Notes: generated by a model from the sequence alone, not told the origin. Positions 32,346 through 40,992 are shown, numbered from the stretch's first letter. The stretch: 64,000 nucleotides of DNA from an uncultured Bacteroidales bacterium (GCA_900317055.1 ONFF01000004.1:1-64000); one strand, 5' to 3'. A program made the numbers and translations.

Positions 32346-33671
32346 TTAAGTCGTTCGCGTAAGTCGCCTCAACGAAACCAGCACTAGCGGAATGCTGACC
32401 ATCAAGGTCATTACCTCGGCAATAGGCATACTGAGCCAAATACCTTTCTGTCCGATGATGAGAGTGAGCAAAAACATGGGAATCAGCACGAAGACGATAC
32501 TTCGGCAGAGGGCGATGACCACCGACTCCAAGGGCCGCTCGATGGCGGTGTGGAAACTGCAAGCCACAATGTTGACGAACGACACCAGATAGTGTAGCGT
32601 GACATAAGTGGTCGCCATGGTGGTCAGCGTCTGCAACTCTAGGTCGCCGTTGCTGAAGGCACTCGCGATGCCGTGTTTGAAAACCAACACGAGCAGATAG
32701 ACCCCAATGCCGATGCCTCCACCAAGAAGCAAGGCATTGGCCAGTAACGACTTAACCCTCCGATGATTTTGGGCGCCGACGCTGTAGGACATCAAGGGAT
32801 ACATAGCTTGCGATAGTCCGAAAATCGACATGTTGACGATGAAGTTGAGGTAGCAGACGATGGTGAAGGCCGCCACGCCCTTGGTGCCAATCTCGCGCAT
32901 CAGCACGAGGTTGAAGATATAGGTGGTGACCGCAGCCGAAACCGAGGTCAGCATCTCAGACGAGCCGTTGAAGAACATCTTTTTGATTTCCTTGCGCCCG
33001 CCCATCATCTTGCCGAATCGGACAAACCGAAACAGCACCAAAGCTGCCGTGGTGTTGGCCACACAGGTGGCTATAGCGGCTCCAGCCACGCCCCAGCCGA
33101 AACGCAGCACGAAGAAATAGTCCAGGACGATGTTCACCACGCAGCAGATGACGCCGCTGACAAACACCCAGTTGGGCTTCCCGTTGAGGCGGGTGAAGGC
33201 CTCCGTGAAATTGGGGATGCAATAGAAGATGAAACCGCAACCGATGATGCCAAGGTATTGTCGGACAAAAGGATACACCTCATTGTTGCTACCAAGGAAA
33301 TAACACAAGGGTTTGAGGAAGAGACCGACCAAGACGGAAAGTGCTGCGATGGTGACCAACAAGGTGACAAAAGTAAGTGAAGTGTAGCCTTTCGCCCGCG
33401 TTTCATCGCCCTGCCCTTTGGCGATGCCTGTGATGACGATGCCGCCTGAAATAATCATGATGGACACGCTCAGCATCGAGCTGATGAGCGGCATGGCGAT
33501 GTTGACGGCGGCAAGGCCCAGTGCGCCCACGCCACGGCCAACGAAAAGCCCGTCGATGATGGTCTGCAAACCCACGATGAGCATCCCTATGATGCTCGGC
33601 AAGGCATATCTGGCAAACTCTCGGAAACTGACGCCGATCAGGGCTTTGGTTCTGGAAGGAAGGCTGTTCAT
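32346..33671 (-). CDS. MATE-family multidrug efflux transporter
   Basis: 441 residues with twelve predicted membrane segments in two homologous bundles (FARYALPSIIGMLIVGLQTIIDG at the N-terminus; FNGSSEMLTSVSAAVTTYIF at the start of the second half). The motif IDGLFVGRGVGALGLAAVN is typical of NorM/DinF/MepA-type MATE pumps, which export drugs or metabolites using Na+ or H+. A promoter box lies at 33738. Confidence 0.92.
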   Translation of the reverse strand: MNSLPSRTKALIGVSFREFARYALPSIIGMLIVGLQTIIDGLFVGRGVGALGLAAVNIAMPLISSMLSVSIMIISGGIVITGIAKGQGDETRAKGYTSLTFVTLLVTIAALSVLVGLFLKPLCYFLGSNNEVYPFVRQYLGIIGCGFIFYCIPNFTEAFTRLNGKPNWVFVSGVICCVVNIVLDYFFVLRFGWGVAGAAIATCVANTTAALVLFRFVRFGKMMGGRKEIKKMFFNGSSEMLTSVSAAVTTYIFNLVLMREIGTKGVAAFTIVCYLNFIVNMSIFGLSQAMYPLMSYSVGAQNHRRVKSLLANALLLGGGIGIGVYLLVLVFKHGIASAFSNGDLELQTLTTMATTYVTLHYLVSFVNIVACSFHTAIERPLESVVIALCRSIVFVLIPMFLLTLIIGQKGIWLSMPIAEVMTLMVSIPLVLVSLRRLTRTT

Positions 33672-33737
33672 TTCATATCCTGAAGCTTAAACGAGGGCTG
33701 CAAGACTATCTCGGCGACTCCTTCTGATAAGCGGCTG

Positions 33738-33745
33738 CAAAAATA
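33738..33745 (-). promoter_or_regulatory. -7 box of the MATE gene
   Basis: Minus strand TATTTTTG, 67 bases upstream of the ATG at 33671. Confidence 0.6.
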
Positions 33746-33773
33746 GGTAAAAAGACGGAAATAAAAGTGGTAT

Positions 33774-35000
33774 TTACCACGCTATCTCTTTGATTTCTCC
33801 CTGTGCGGTGCGATAGACATAGTGTCTTTCATCCGTATCGATTTTAAGGTTGAGATATGTGCAGTAATCTGTGATGGGGATGCCATTGACACTTACCAAA
33901 TAATCACCTGAGCGGATGCCTTTTTGGTAAGCCTCGCCGTCTTTGCGTACTATGGCTTTCATCACACCAAGCGTGTCGCCCGTGTCGGCCAAAACATGTG
34001 TTAAGCCCTTCTTGTCCTCATTTCCAACAACAATCTCACGCTTTCCTTCATGAGGGAGGAAGAAAAAACACTTTTTTGGTCCGTCGATAATCAGCGAGGC
34101 ATGTTCCAATATCGCCGAACCTGTCTTGACAGAGAGGGAGTTAGTCGATATCCATAAATCCTCAAGCGCGAGGTCGCCCACCTTGACTTCCGGGAAATGG
34201 AGCCTCCTATACAGTATCGTATCCAACGACCGGCCGAAAAATCCAACTTCTGTAGATACCGTGGTGTCAATCAGAGCGGTGTGTTCATCGATTTCCTTCA
34301 GCATCTTCCGGTCGTCCTTTGACCAACGGTTCAGTGTTTGCTCCGGCATGTCGATCCAGCCACCAATCCACCCTGAATCAAAAAGCATTTTGTAACGCCC
34401 CCAAGGAAAACCCACCCAAACTAAGGGACAGGTCATGTAATAGGAGTTATACGGCATGTATTTCAGTTTGGGTTGCCGTTTTTCTTCTTTTTTGAAAAAG
34501 CCTTTACGGTCGGTAACAACCATCAAGCTGTCCTTGGTGTCGAACTTGAACGAAAGACCGCAGGTGACAAGGTCGAAGCCGAAAGCGCCATCAATCCATT
34601 CACAGACATACGCTTTCATGCCATTGTCAGCAATCAAAGGATAGTTTTCAATAGTCGTATTGCCCATTTTTATCGGCGGCATCCTGTAAATAGCTTTTTT
34701 CATCTTCACATTTTGTGAATCGGTTAGCGTGAGGGTTTTTGCCGACGGTTTCATCCATTCCTCTTCGTCACCTATCCAAAAGCCCCAATTCGCACCGGTA
34801 TCGAACATCAGGTTCTTGGTCTCCCCATTGATTTCCACTGGGATGATGATGGCGCCATCCCAAATCTTGATTTTCACCGTATCAACAAAATCATGTTGTG
34901 AAAAGTGGATGTCCCTGAAAGGCTTTTTCTGCGCCTCTACCGATAGCGATGTCAAAACAGCAAAACAAATGAGTAAGGTTCTAGATAGTGTTGTTTTCAT
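33774..35000 (-). CDS. Exported retropepsin-like aspartyl protease with C-terminal PDZ domain
   Basis: 408 residues from the ATG at 35000 (signal peptide MKTTLSRTLLICFAVLTSLSVEA; 17 more codons are open upstream but overlap the neighbouring gene). Two aspartyl-protease halves: IIPVEINGETKNLMFDTGAN with the DTG triad near residue 70, and YKMLFDSGWIGGWID with DSG near 200. The last 100 residues form a PDZ domain (EAYQKGIRSGDYLVSVNGIP). Family members are periplasmic or surface proteases of unknown substrate. Fourteen bases after the NapH-like gene, so in one operon with it. Confidence 0.85.
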   Translation of the reverse strand: MKTTLSRTLLICFAVLTSLSVEAQKKPFRDIHFSQHDFVDTVKIKIWDGAIIIPVEINGETKNLMFDTGANWGFWIGDEEEWMKPSAKTLTLTDSQNVKMKKAIYRMPPIKMGNTTIENYPLIADNGMKAYVCEWIDGAFGFDLVTCGLSFKFDTKDSLMVVTDRKGFFKKEEKRQPKLKYMPYNSYYMTCPLVWVGFPWGRYKMLFDSGWIGGWIDMPEQTLNRWSKDDRKMLKEIDEHTALIDTTVSTEVGFFGRSLDTILYRRLHFPEVKVGDLALEDLWISTNSLSVKTGSAILEHASLIIDGPKKCFFFLPHEGKREIVVGNEDKKGLTHVLADTGDTLGVMKAIVRKDGEAYQKGIRSGDYLVSVNGIPITDYCTYLNLKIDTDERHYVYRTAQGEIKEIAW

Positions 35001-35014
35001 TATAGTAGTATTTG

Positions 35015-35833
35015 TTATTTCAGAGCCTTCACAGGGCATTCCTTGGTGCATTTATGGCACAGGATGCACTCGGTGGCGTTTTTGCGTTTGCGTGAGTTGT
35101 TGTTCACTTCCACTTCCATCGGGCACACTTTCAGGCATTTGCCACACTGGATGCATTTGCTCTCGTCGCAATGGATGCGCAGCAAGGAGAAGTGGCTCAT
35201 CGGCTTGAGGAAGACCGTGACGGGACAGATGTATTTGCAGAAGGCGCGGTTGTCCTTGAACACTACGGCAAGAAGGATGCCCACCACATAATAGACCAAG
35301 TTGCCGATGAGAAACAGCATGAATAGGGTGTGCTTGTTGGCTTTGTCGAAATGGAACAGCAGGAGGACGAGGATTAGCGACAACGCGAACACGATGTAAC
35401 GGATGAAACCAATCTTTTTTCTCGGACCTCGTGGTTGTTTGTAAGGGAGAAGGTCGAGGATCATGGCGGTCCAACAGGCATAGCCACACCAGCCGCGCCC
35501 GAAGAGGAGAGGCCCGAAGATTTTGGCGATGAGATAATGAAGCACACCTGCGCCCACCACGCCGGAGAACAAGTAATACCAAAAGCCCTCGATCTGCATG
35601 TTTTCCCTACATATCAGTCCGAGGAAAACGAGCATATAGGCGCCTACGCCAAACTGGATAAATTCTCTGGCATATTTCCATCCCGCTTTTGACAAGGCCA
35701 GTCCAATACCGATGATGGTGCCGATATAGCTGAAGTTGAGCAAATAGAACAAACTGCTTGTTGCCAGCCAAAGTGATACGGCGATGATCTCGAATACGGC
35801 AAACAGGATGATAGGGGTTTTGTAGTTTTTCAT
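35015..35833 (-). CDS. NapH/NosR-like membrane 4Fe-4S protein
   Basis: 272 residues from the ATG at 35833 (MKNYKTPIILFAVFEI); 40 further open codons upstream lack protein character. Six or so membrane segments, with the NapH-type motif LLFGRGWCGYACWTAM and the second cysteine site AFCKYICPVTVF. The C-terminus has two 4Fe-4S motifs (CIQCGKCLKVCP and CILCHKCTKECP). Such proteins pass electrons across the cytoplasmic membrane to periplasmic or exported acceptors. An exported flavodoxin and two exported DUF362 proteins are encoded elsewhere in the window. Confidence 0.9.
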   Translation of the reverse strand: MKNYKTPIILFAVFEIIAVSLWLATSSLFYLLNFSYIGTIIGIGLALSKAGWKYAREFIQFGVGAYMLVFLGLICRENMQIEGFWYYLFSGVVGAGVLHYLIAKIFGPLLFGRGWCGYACWTAMILDLLPYKQPRGPRKKIGFIRYIVFALSLILVLLLFHFDKANKHTLFMLFLIGNLVYYVVGILLAVVFKDNRAFCKYICPVTVFLKPMSHFSLLRIHCDESKCIQCGKCLKVCPMEVEVNNNSRKRKNATECILCHKCTKECPVKALK

Positions 35834-36019
35834 CAGGTTACTTTTGCAGTAATACGGAGAAGAGCGGATTTTGTTACAACAGAAGTAAAAAAATATTGAA
35901 TTAGAAGGGTTTTGTTTGACAAGCCAATGATGATTTATGGTTGAAAAAATCACTATTTCTTGGGATTGTAGCGATAGGCAAAGCGTCGGATTTTTGCAGC
36001 TGAATCAAACACAATAATT

Positions 36020-36646
36020 ATGGGATTACTTAGTAAGATTTTCAGCAATACGCGCAAGCCTGAAGGCTTCTTCGGCAAAATGATGGTGAACGGAATGAAC
36101 GGCGGCGGTCACGCCCAAATGGCCAACTGGGCCTTGTCGTCAGTGCAAATCAAAGTAGACGACCAAATCTTGGATATCGGCTGTGGCGGTGGTGCCAACA
36201 TCGCCCGGCTGTTGCAACGCGCCCCGAAAGGTGTGGTGCAAGGCATCGACTATTCGTCTGTGTCGGTGGCAAAGTCTTCCAAAGTGAACGCCAAAGCCAT
36301 CGCGGAAGAGCGTTGCAAGGTGCAGGAGGCCAGTGTGGTCAAACTGCCTTTTGAGGAGAACACTTTCGACCTCGTCACCGCCTTCGAGACCATCTATTTC
36401 TGGCCCGACATCGAGCATTGCTTTGGCGAGGTGAAAAGGGCGCTCAAAACTGGTGGACAATTTGTCATCGTCAACGAGTCGGACGGCTCGGGACCGATGG
36501 ATGCCAAATGGGAAAGCCTCATTGAGGGAATGCACACCTACAAACCAGAGGAAATCAGAATGCATCTGTCAAATGCCGGCTTCAAGGCCATCGACATTCG
36601 GAAAGACGAAGCCAAACACTGGCTGATGGTGACGGCAAAGAAATAA
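36020..36646 (+). CDS. Class I SAM-dependent methyltransferase
   Basis: 208 residues. AdoMet motif I is ILDIGCGGGANIARLL near residue 52; motif II-like VVQGIDYSSVSVAKS; motif IV AFETIYFWPDIEHCFGEV. Methyltransf_11 type; the substrate is unknown. Cytoplasmic. It stands alone between two oppositely oriented genes. A weak -7-like GGATTTTTG is seen about 30 bases upstream. Confidence 0.88.
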   Translation: MGLLSKIFSNTRKPEGFFGKMMVNGMNGGGHAQMANWALSSVQIKVDDQILDIGCGGGANIARLLQRAPKGVVQGIDYSSVSVAKSSKVNAKAIAEERCKVQEASVVKLPFEENTFDLVTAFETIYFWPDIEHCFGEVKRALKTGGQFVIVNESDGSGPMDAKWESLIEGMHTYKPEEIRMHLSNAGFKAIDIRKDEAKHWLMVTAKK

Positions 36647-36659
36647 GCACAAAAGGCGA

Positions 36660-37436
36660 TTACCCCATCACCACATCCAACACCATCATCAGCACAAACC
36701 CTATGGCAAAACCAATGGTGCTGAGATTGGAATGCTCGCCTGAGGAGGCCTCGGGAATCAGTTCCTCGACGACCACGTAGCACATGGCACCAGCGGCGAA
36801 AGCGAGCATATAAGGAAGAATGGGTGTCAGCCAAGCAGCCAACAACACAACTAATAAACCACCAAGCGGTTCCACTACCCCACTCAGGCTTCCGATAAGG
36901 AAAGACTTTGCCTTGCTATTGCCCTCAGCACACATAGGCATGGAGATGATGGCTCCTTCGGGGATGTTTTGGATGGCGATGCCAAGCGAAACAGCCACGG
37001 CACTGGCCAAACTAACACTTTCGGCACCTTGCGACGCAGCGGCAAACACCACGCCCACCGCCATGCCCTCAGGCAGGTTGTGGAGGGTGACGGCCAAAGA
37101 CAACATCGCCGTTCGGGAGAGTTTGGAACGCGGTCCCTCAGGTTGATCAGTACCTAAGTGCAGGTGTGGTGTGAGTTCGTCCAAAAACAGCAAGAAACCG
37201 ACACCCGCAAGGAAACCTATTGCAGCGGGCAATACCGCCCAACCTCCACTCTCTGACCGCATCTCAATGGCAGGGATAAGCAACGACCAAACCGAAGCGG
37301 CTATCATCACGCCAGATGCAAAGCCCAACAGCGACTTTTGCAACCTCGGCGACATGTCTTTCTTCATGAAAAAGACAAAGGCTGCACCGAGCATGGTGCC
37401 CAACAATGGAATCAATAAACCGATGGCTGTGCCCAT
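36660..37436 (-). CDS. ZIP-family divalent metal transporter (ZupT/GufA type)
   Basis: 258 residues, eight membrane segments. Metal-site motifs: LAVTLHNLPEGMAVGVVF (HNxPEG) near residue 118 and VSLGIAIQNIPEGAIISMP (xNxPEG) near 150, with the His-rich loop DELTPHLHLG between segments. It imports zinc or iron across the inner membrane. Own -7 box at 37463. Confidence 0.92.
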   Translation of the reverse strand: MGTAIGLLIPLLGTMLGAAFVFFMKKDMSPRLQKSLLGFASGVMIAASVWSLLIPAIEMRSESGGWAVLPAAIGFLAGVGFLLFLDELTPHLHLGTDQPEGPRSKLSRTAMLSLAVTLHNLPEGMAVGVVFAAASQGAESVSLASAVAVSLGIAIQNIPEGAIISMPMCAEGNSKAKSFLIGSLSGVVEPLGGLLVVLLAAWLTPILPYMLAFAAGAMCYVVVEELIPEASSGEHSNLSTIGFAIGFVLMMVLDVVMG

Positions 37437-37462
37437 AATGGTAATAATAATAGTTTAGACTG

Positions 37463-37470
37463 CAAAGGTA
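37463..37470 (-). promoter_or_regulatory. -7 box of the ZIP transporter gene
   Basis: Minus strand TACCTTTG, 26 bases upstream of the ATG at 37436. Confidence 0.65.
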
Positions 37471-37500
37471 GGCTTTTTCCAGTAATCTGAGAACACAAAA

Positions 37501-37531
37501 CCGCCGCAAAGGCACAAAACCCTTGCGGCGG
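37501..37531 (-). terminator. CCGCCGCAAAGG hairpin, copy 1
   Basis: CCGCCGCAAAGG (37501-37512) pairs with CCTTGCGGCGG (37521-37531); on the minus strand TTTT follows, so it can end transcripts from the Fic gene. The same arms recur at 39469 and 49048. Confidence 0.7.
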
Positions 37532-37578
37532 TTGGATTGTTAGAACTTGCTTCTTCAATGGCACCCACTGGGCACATC

Positions 37579-37701
37579 AGACACTATTTTCCGTATTTGC
37601 TGCCTCGCCACTTCATCGAGCATCACGACATTGGCTTCTATGCCTCCGAGTTATGCATCACCACCACCTATCTCTCACGCATCGTCCGTCAAGTGTCGGG
37701 C
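37579..37701 (+). pseudogene. AraC-family regulator remnant
   Basis: An open stretch on the plus strand encodes LLPRHFIEHHDIGFYASELC and then ITTTYLSRIVRQVSG, the first helix-turn-helix of an AraC regulator (compare YYADKLCVTTKYLSEVCKKV at 430-1275). Both flanks are lost: upstream lies the hairpin at 37501 and downstream the end of the Fic gene on the opposite strand. About 41 residues remain of some 290. Confidence 0.7.
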
Positions 37702-37709
37702 GAAAAAAG

Positions 37710-39185
37710 CTATGGCTTTAAGAACTTTAATTTCGCATTGTCAGGGTCTTCGAAAGCATTGCAGCTTTTCAAATATGACAAAAGGTCGTCGAATGAGCGG
37801 CCATATAGCGTTTGGCCGAAATGGTGCATCTTTTCCATCACTTTGATGTAAGTTGCGGGGTCCCCTTGGCGGCTCAGCTTGCGTAGCGACAGCAGATAAT
37901 CTTCACGATACACGGTTGGCACTATGATTTTGGCTTCGCCAGCGCGGAACAATTCAGCGTTCATCATCACTCGGGCGGTACGTCCGTTACCATCGTTGAA
38001 GGGATGCGTCTCGCTGATGAGGAACATCATGTATATGGCTTTGGCCAACGGCGAGGTCAGCGCAGCATAGTAATCGAATCCGACTTCCAGTGTTCCTTGA
38101 ACCAGTTTTACATCCACAAACTCGGTGTTTCCCGCACGGTTGTTCACCTGCTTGAATTGTCCAGGGTTAAGGTCGGGGCGGCCTGAAAGCAGTATGGCAT
38201 GACGACGGCGCAGAATGTCAATCAATTCCTGTGGAGTTTTCGGATAACGCTGCATCTCGCTTCGGTTCGATACCAGCTGGAACGTGCCCAAGATATCATG
38301 CGAATCCTCGCTTCTGTTCGCTATCGGAATGCCTGTCTCAACAATCCGCTTGGCTTCATCTACCTCGAATTCCGTTCCCTCGATGTAATTGGAGAAATAA
38401 CTCTCGAAAAATGCGATGTCGCGGTATTCGTTTTCCGACTGCGGCTGTATGGGTCGTGAAACGAAGTGCTGTTCCTGCAAAGCGTCATAGAGTGTCTCGA
38501 ACAGCCGTTTCCTGTTTTCGTCATATCTCAAACCCACCGACAGAGCTTTTGCGTAGGTGGTTGCGAGTGCGGTTGTATCATGTGTCGCCAGCAATGCTGA
38601 AATCAGCACATTGATTTTTTTGAACTCCTTATCCATGCCAAGTCTTTCGGAAGTTTCGCGCAAGGTGTCGCGATATGAGTTCAAACCCGCTTCGCCGCTG
38701 GCAATCAGCACGCTGCCAAGTTTCTTTTCTATCACATCGACAGGCAACACCTTCGAATCCCCATCAGTCCTGCGCGACTTCTGCATGTTCTCAAGCATCC
38801 AGCGGTGTTCGCTTGCAATAAACATCTGACCGAACACAATATCGTCCTTGTCATTTCCTGGGCCTTTGCTCACAACAACCACTACACCGGGCAAATCGGT
38901 TACCTTTTTGTTAAAAGTGCCAGTAAGGAAGAAATAGCCGTTAGCTGTCAAACGCATCTCACGCGCACTTCGGTGGCTGATAATCGTTCCCGGGAAACGC
39001 CACATAAGGATATTCATAATATTGCGCCTGACGATACTCTCCGGGCTGTCAATCAGGTTTGTCGTATAGAGACGTGGCGCTATCTTGCGCAATTTCTCCT
39101 GTTTTATGAGGCGGGCGATAGCGTGTGACACATCCGGGTCGGACGATGCAAAAACAATTTCCTTATCCAAATCCAGTTCTTTCAT
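37710..39185 (-). CDS. Fic-family protein with AbiEi-like winged-helix N-terminus
   Basis: 491 residues. The Fic core motif HPFNDGNGRTAR begins at His394. An inhibitory-helix motif S-x3-E-G (S265 to G270, SNYIEG) lies upstream, as in class II Fic proteins whose AMPylation is self-inhibited. Residues about 1-150 are not Fic: IARLIKQEKLRKIAPRLYTT followed by a nucleotidyltransferase-associated winged-helix pattern resembles the AbiEi antitoxin/regulator domain. Fic enzymes usually attach AMP to Ser/Thr/Tyr hydroxyls of target proteins. A toxin with a built-in DNA-binding regulator, or a DNA-tethered Fic, is plausible but inferred. Confidence 0.88.
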   Translation of the reverse strand: MKELDLDKEIVFASSDPDVSHAIARLIKQEKLRKIAPRLYTTNLIDSPESIVRRNIMNILMWRFPGTIISHRSAREMRLTANGYFFLTGTFNKKVTDLPGVVVVVSKGPGNDKDDIVFGQMFIASEHRWMLENMQKSRRTDGDSKVLPVDVIEKKLGSVLIASGEAGLNSYRDTLRETSERLGMDKEFKKINVLISALLATHDTTALATTYAKALSVGLRYDENRKRLFETLYDALQEQHFVSRPIQPQSENEYRDIAFFESYFSNYIEGTEFEVDEAKRIVETGIPIANRSEDSHDILGTFQLVSNRSEMQRYPKTPQELIDILRRRHAILLSGRPDLNPGQFKQVNNRAGNTEFVDVKLVQGTLEVGFDYYAALTSPLAKAIYMMFLISETHPFNDGNGRTARVMMNAELFRAGEAKIIVPTVYREDYLLSLRKLSRQGDPATYIKVMEKMHHFGQTLYGRSFDDLLSYLKSCNAFEDPDNAKLKFLKP

Positions 39186-39209
39186 ACAAATTTTCTATAA
39201 TTGCAGATG

Positions 39210-39217
39210 CAAAAATA
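39210..39217 (-). promoter_or_regulatory. -7 box of the Fic gene
   Basis: Minus strand TATTTTTG, 24 bases upstream of the ATG at 39185. Confidence 0.6.
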
Positions 39218-39468
39218 CAAATTTTGTCGAATAATGTATGAAAAACTACAAATTTTAGCGATTTATTCCTTAACCGCCACCCGTGCGTGAACGGTAAGCG
39301 CTGCTCGTCGCAGGGCATCGTCACACGTTGCACCTACTTCGAGCAATTCACCACTGAGGAGGCCTGTCTATCAGCTGCCGAAACCTATGGCGGACTGACA
39401 AGGGAACGGCTCGTTATGTGCTGTTGACCCTTATGGTCAGTATCCCCATCATTGCAGCCAAACAAACA
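39218..39468. other. Intergenic region with possible gene debris
   Basis: Together with the following hairpin this is a gap of more than 300 bases without an intact gene. A plus-strand stretch at about 39280-39425 reads like coding DNA without a start (HPCVNGKRCSSQGIV, then CTYFEQFTTEEACLSAAET) and ends at a TGA. I cannot assign a family; it may be a decayed gene end. Confidence 0.35.
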
Positions 39469-39519
39469 CCGCCGCAAAGGAGATCGCGGGTCTCCGCCCG
39501 CGATGAGGCCTTGCGGCGG
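39469..39519. repeat. CCGCCGCAAAGG hairpin, copy 2 (compound)
   Basis: Outer arms CCGCCGCAAAGG (39469-39480) and CCTTGCGGCGG (39509-39519) enclose an inner perfect stem TCGCGGG / CCCGCGA (39484-39490 with 39497-39503). It lies between the Fic promoter region and the end of the YecH-like gene, where it could end transcripts from the right. Confidence 0.7.
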
Positions 39520-39541
39520 CAATTCCAATCGTTTTGGATTA

Positions 39542-39769
39542 TTAGTGCTCGCAAACCTTGCCGGCATCCGCCGTGAAACCGTCGTCCGTCGGCTTGAACT
39601 TGCCGTGTTCCTTCAGGAAGTTGATCAGTTCCTGTGCCGTCAGGTTCTCTGCGCTGCACGTGTAGAAACATTCCTCCGTACCGAACTTCTCGATGATGGC
39701 CTCCAATAGGCTTTTCTCCGAATAACTGTGTCCCTGCATCATGGCAAGGACTTCGTGTCCGTGTGTCAT
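39542..39769 (-). CDS. YecH-family metal-binding protein (DUF2492)
   Basis: 75 residues: HGHEVLAMMQGHSYSEKSL at the N-terminus, CFYTCSAENLTAQELINFLK in the middle, and GKFKP...CEH at the end. The conserved His and Cys residues (HGH, C-x2-C, C-x-H) suggest a metal site. Function unproven. Last gene of the minus-strand operon that starts at 40931, next to the ferredoxin gene. Confidence 0.88.
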   Translation of the reverse strand: MTHGHEVLAMMQGHSYSEKSLLEAIIEKFGTEECFYTCSAENLTAQELINFLKEHGKFKPTDDGFTADAGKVCEH

Positions 39770-39781
39770 ATCTTTTAGATT

Positions 39782-39964
39782 TTAAGCTTCTTCAATCGCC
39801 CCCACAGGACAACCGTCTTTGGCTTTGGCGGCAGCGGCCAATGCCGTTTCTAGCACCTCGCCTTCGATGGCGACGGCCACATCGCCGTTCATGTGGAACA
39901 CTTCGGGGCAGGTGGACTCGCAAAGCCCACACCCGATGCAACTGTCATTCACTTTGTACTTCAT
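39782..39964 (-). CDS. Small 4Fe-4S ferredoxin
   Basis: 60 residues. One cluster: CIGCGLCESTCPEVF at residues 9-23 gives C-x2-C-x2-C with the following CP, and GCPVGAIE near residue 52 gives the fourth ligand. The extra residues between the halves resemble single-cluster ferredoxins of the Thermotoga type. It should supply low-potential electrons, and Hcp encoded nearby is a natural acceptor. Confidence 0.9.
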   Translation of the reverse strand: MKYKVNDSCIGCGLCESTCPEVFHMNGDVAVAIEGEVLETALAAAAKAKDGCPVGAIEEA

Positions 39965-39978
39965 GATGTTCCTTTCTG

Positions 39979-40206
39979 TTATTGGTTTATGTGTTGGTTA
40001 ATCAATCCTTTGATTTTCTCGATGATGGCCTCCACTTCCATCCCCGATTTCTTGCTCATCTCGGCAATGGTAGCCTTGCCCAACATGATTTTGCCAACGG
40101 GCGTGTTGAGCATCTTGAACTTTTCGTTCACTTTTGCCATATCCATCTTCAACCAAGGATATTGGACGATGAGGTCGGCTAAACGGGTGTCTTTCGTGAT
40201 TTCCAT
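39979..40206 (-). CDS. DUF1858-domain protein
   Basis: 75 residues: ITKDTRLADLIVQYPWLKMD, then MLNTPVGKIMLGKATIAEMSKKSGM and a helical end. This is the DUF1858 fold, often fused or adjacent to Hcp-like, DUF2249 and hybrid-cluster genes in anaerobes. Function unknown. Placed between the ferredoxin and DUF2249 genes, with gaps of 14 and 38 bases. Confidence 0.88.
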   Translation of the reverse strand: MEITKDTRLADLIVQYPWLKMDMAKVNEKFKMLNTPVGKIMLGKATIAEMSKKSGMEVEAIIEKIKGLINQHINQ

Positions 40207-40244
40207 ATTATTGCGTTTTTGTTACGGACGCATTCGATGCGTCC

Positions 40245-40931
40245 CTACATTAGTTTTATGTCGGGATTTTTCTCCGTGAACTTTTCTTTCAGCACCTCGA
40301 TGATTTCGGCGCGGCTGTTGCCTTTTTTCTCCATCTGTTTGATGGTCTTGTAGGCTTGAAACAGCGTGGAAGGCCCGATTTCCGAACTGAAATAACCGAT
40401 GCCTTGGTTCCAGGCTAGCAATTCAAACACATCGTCCAAAGCGGCTGAATCAAGGCCGTGGATGTAGGCCTTCACCAGCTCGCGCGTGGCTTGGCGCATA
40501 CGACCTGCTCCGACGGCATTGGCCAGCGAAAGCAACAAACGTGTCTCGTATGGCAGGTGACGGCGGCTGTCGTTCCAGGTCAAGTCCCAGAAGTTGACGG
40601 CGGTCTGTGCCAAATCATCATCGATCAATGCCATGTTGGTGAGGGCGTAAGGGCGCATCGGGATGTCTTTCTCGGCCTGTTTCATCTGGGCGCGGTAGAA
40701 GTAAGTGTGGTATTCGGCCTCGGCCAACTTTTCAGTATAATGCTCGAAGCCAAGGTCTTCAAGCACCTCATAAAGCGGAATTGGCTCAAAACTTTGGATG
40801 ATTTCCATACCTTCGCCGACGGCTATCTTCGCAGCCTGCATTTTCAGTCCCGGGAAAAAGTTACCTTGCACACCGCGCACGTCAATCTTCTTGAAACTCG
40901 CGGTTTTGTCTTTCCAATCGTTGTAACTCAT
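40245..40931 (-). CDS. DUF2249-domain-containing protein
   Basis: 228 residues from the ATG at 40931; the frame is open much further upstream through the Crp gene on the other strand, but the promoter at 40963 fixes the start. N-terminal DUF2249 part (VRGVQGNFFPGLKMQAAKIAVGEGMEIIQSF; PLYEVLEDLGFEHYTEK), then a helical domain (RRHLPYETRLLLSLANAVG; ATRELVKAYIHGLD). First gene of the operon with DUF1858, ferredoxin and YecH-like proteins. It is divergent from the Crp/Fnr gene and shares its operator. Confidence 0.8.
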   Translation of the reverse strand: MSYNDWKDKTASFKKIDVRGVQGNFFPGLKMQAAKIAVGEGMEIIQSFEPIPLYEVLEDLGFEHYTEKLAEAEYHTYFYRAQMKQAEKDIPMRPYALTNMALIDDDLAQTAVNFWDLTWNDSRRHLPYETRLLLSLANAVGAGRMRQATRELVKAYIHGLDSAALDDVFELLAWNQGIGYFSSEIGPSTLFQAYKTIKQMEKKGNSRAEIIEVLKEKFTEKNPDIKLM

Positions 40932-40962
40932 AGTTGTGTCTCCTTTCTTTGGTTTGATGGTA

Positions 40963-40970
40963 CAAAAGTA
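40963..40970 (-). promoter_or_regulatory. -7 box of the DUF2249 operon
   Basis: Minus strand TACTTTTG, 31 bases upstream of the ATG at 40931. Exactly 22 bases separate it from the operator at 40993, the same as at hcp. Confidence 0.7.
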
Positions 40971-40992
40971 GTTCCTTCCATTGCGGCAAACC

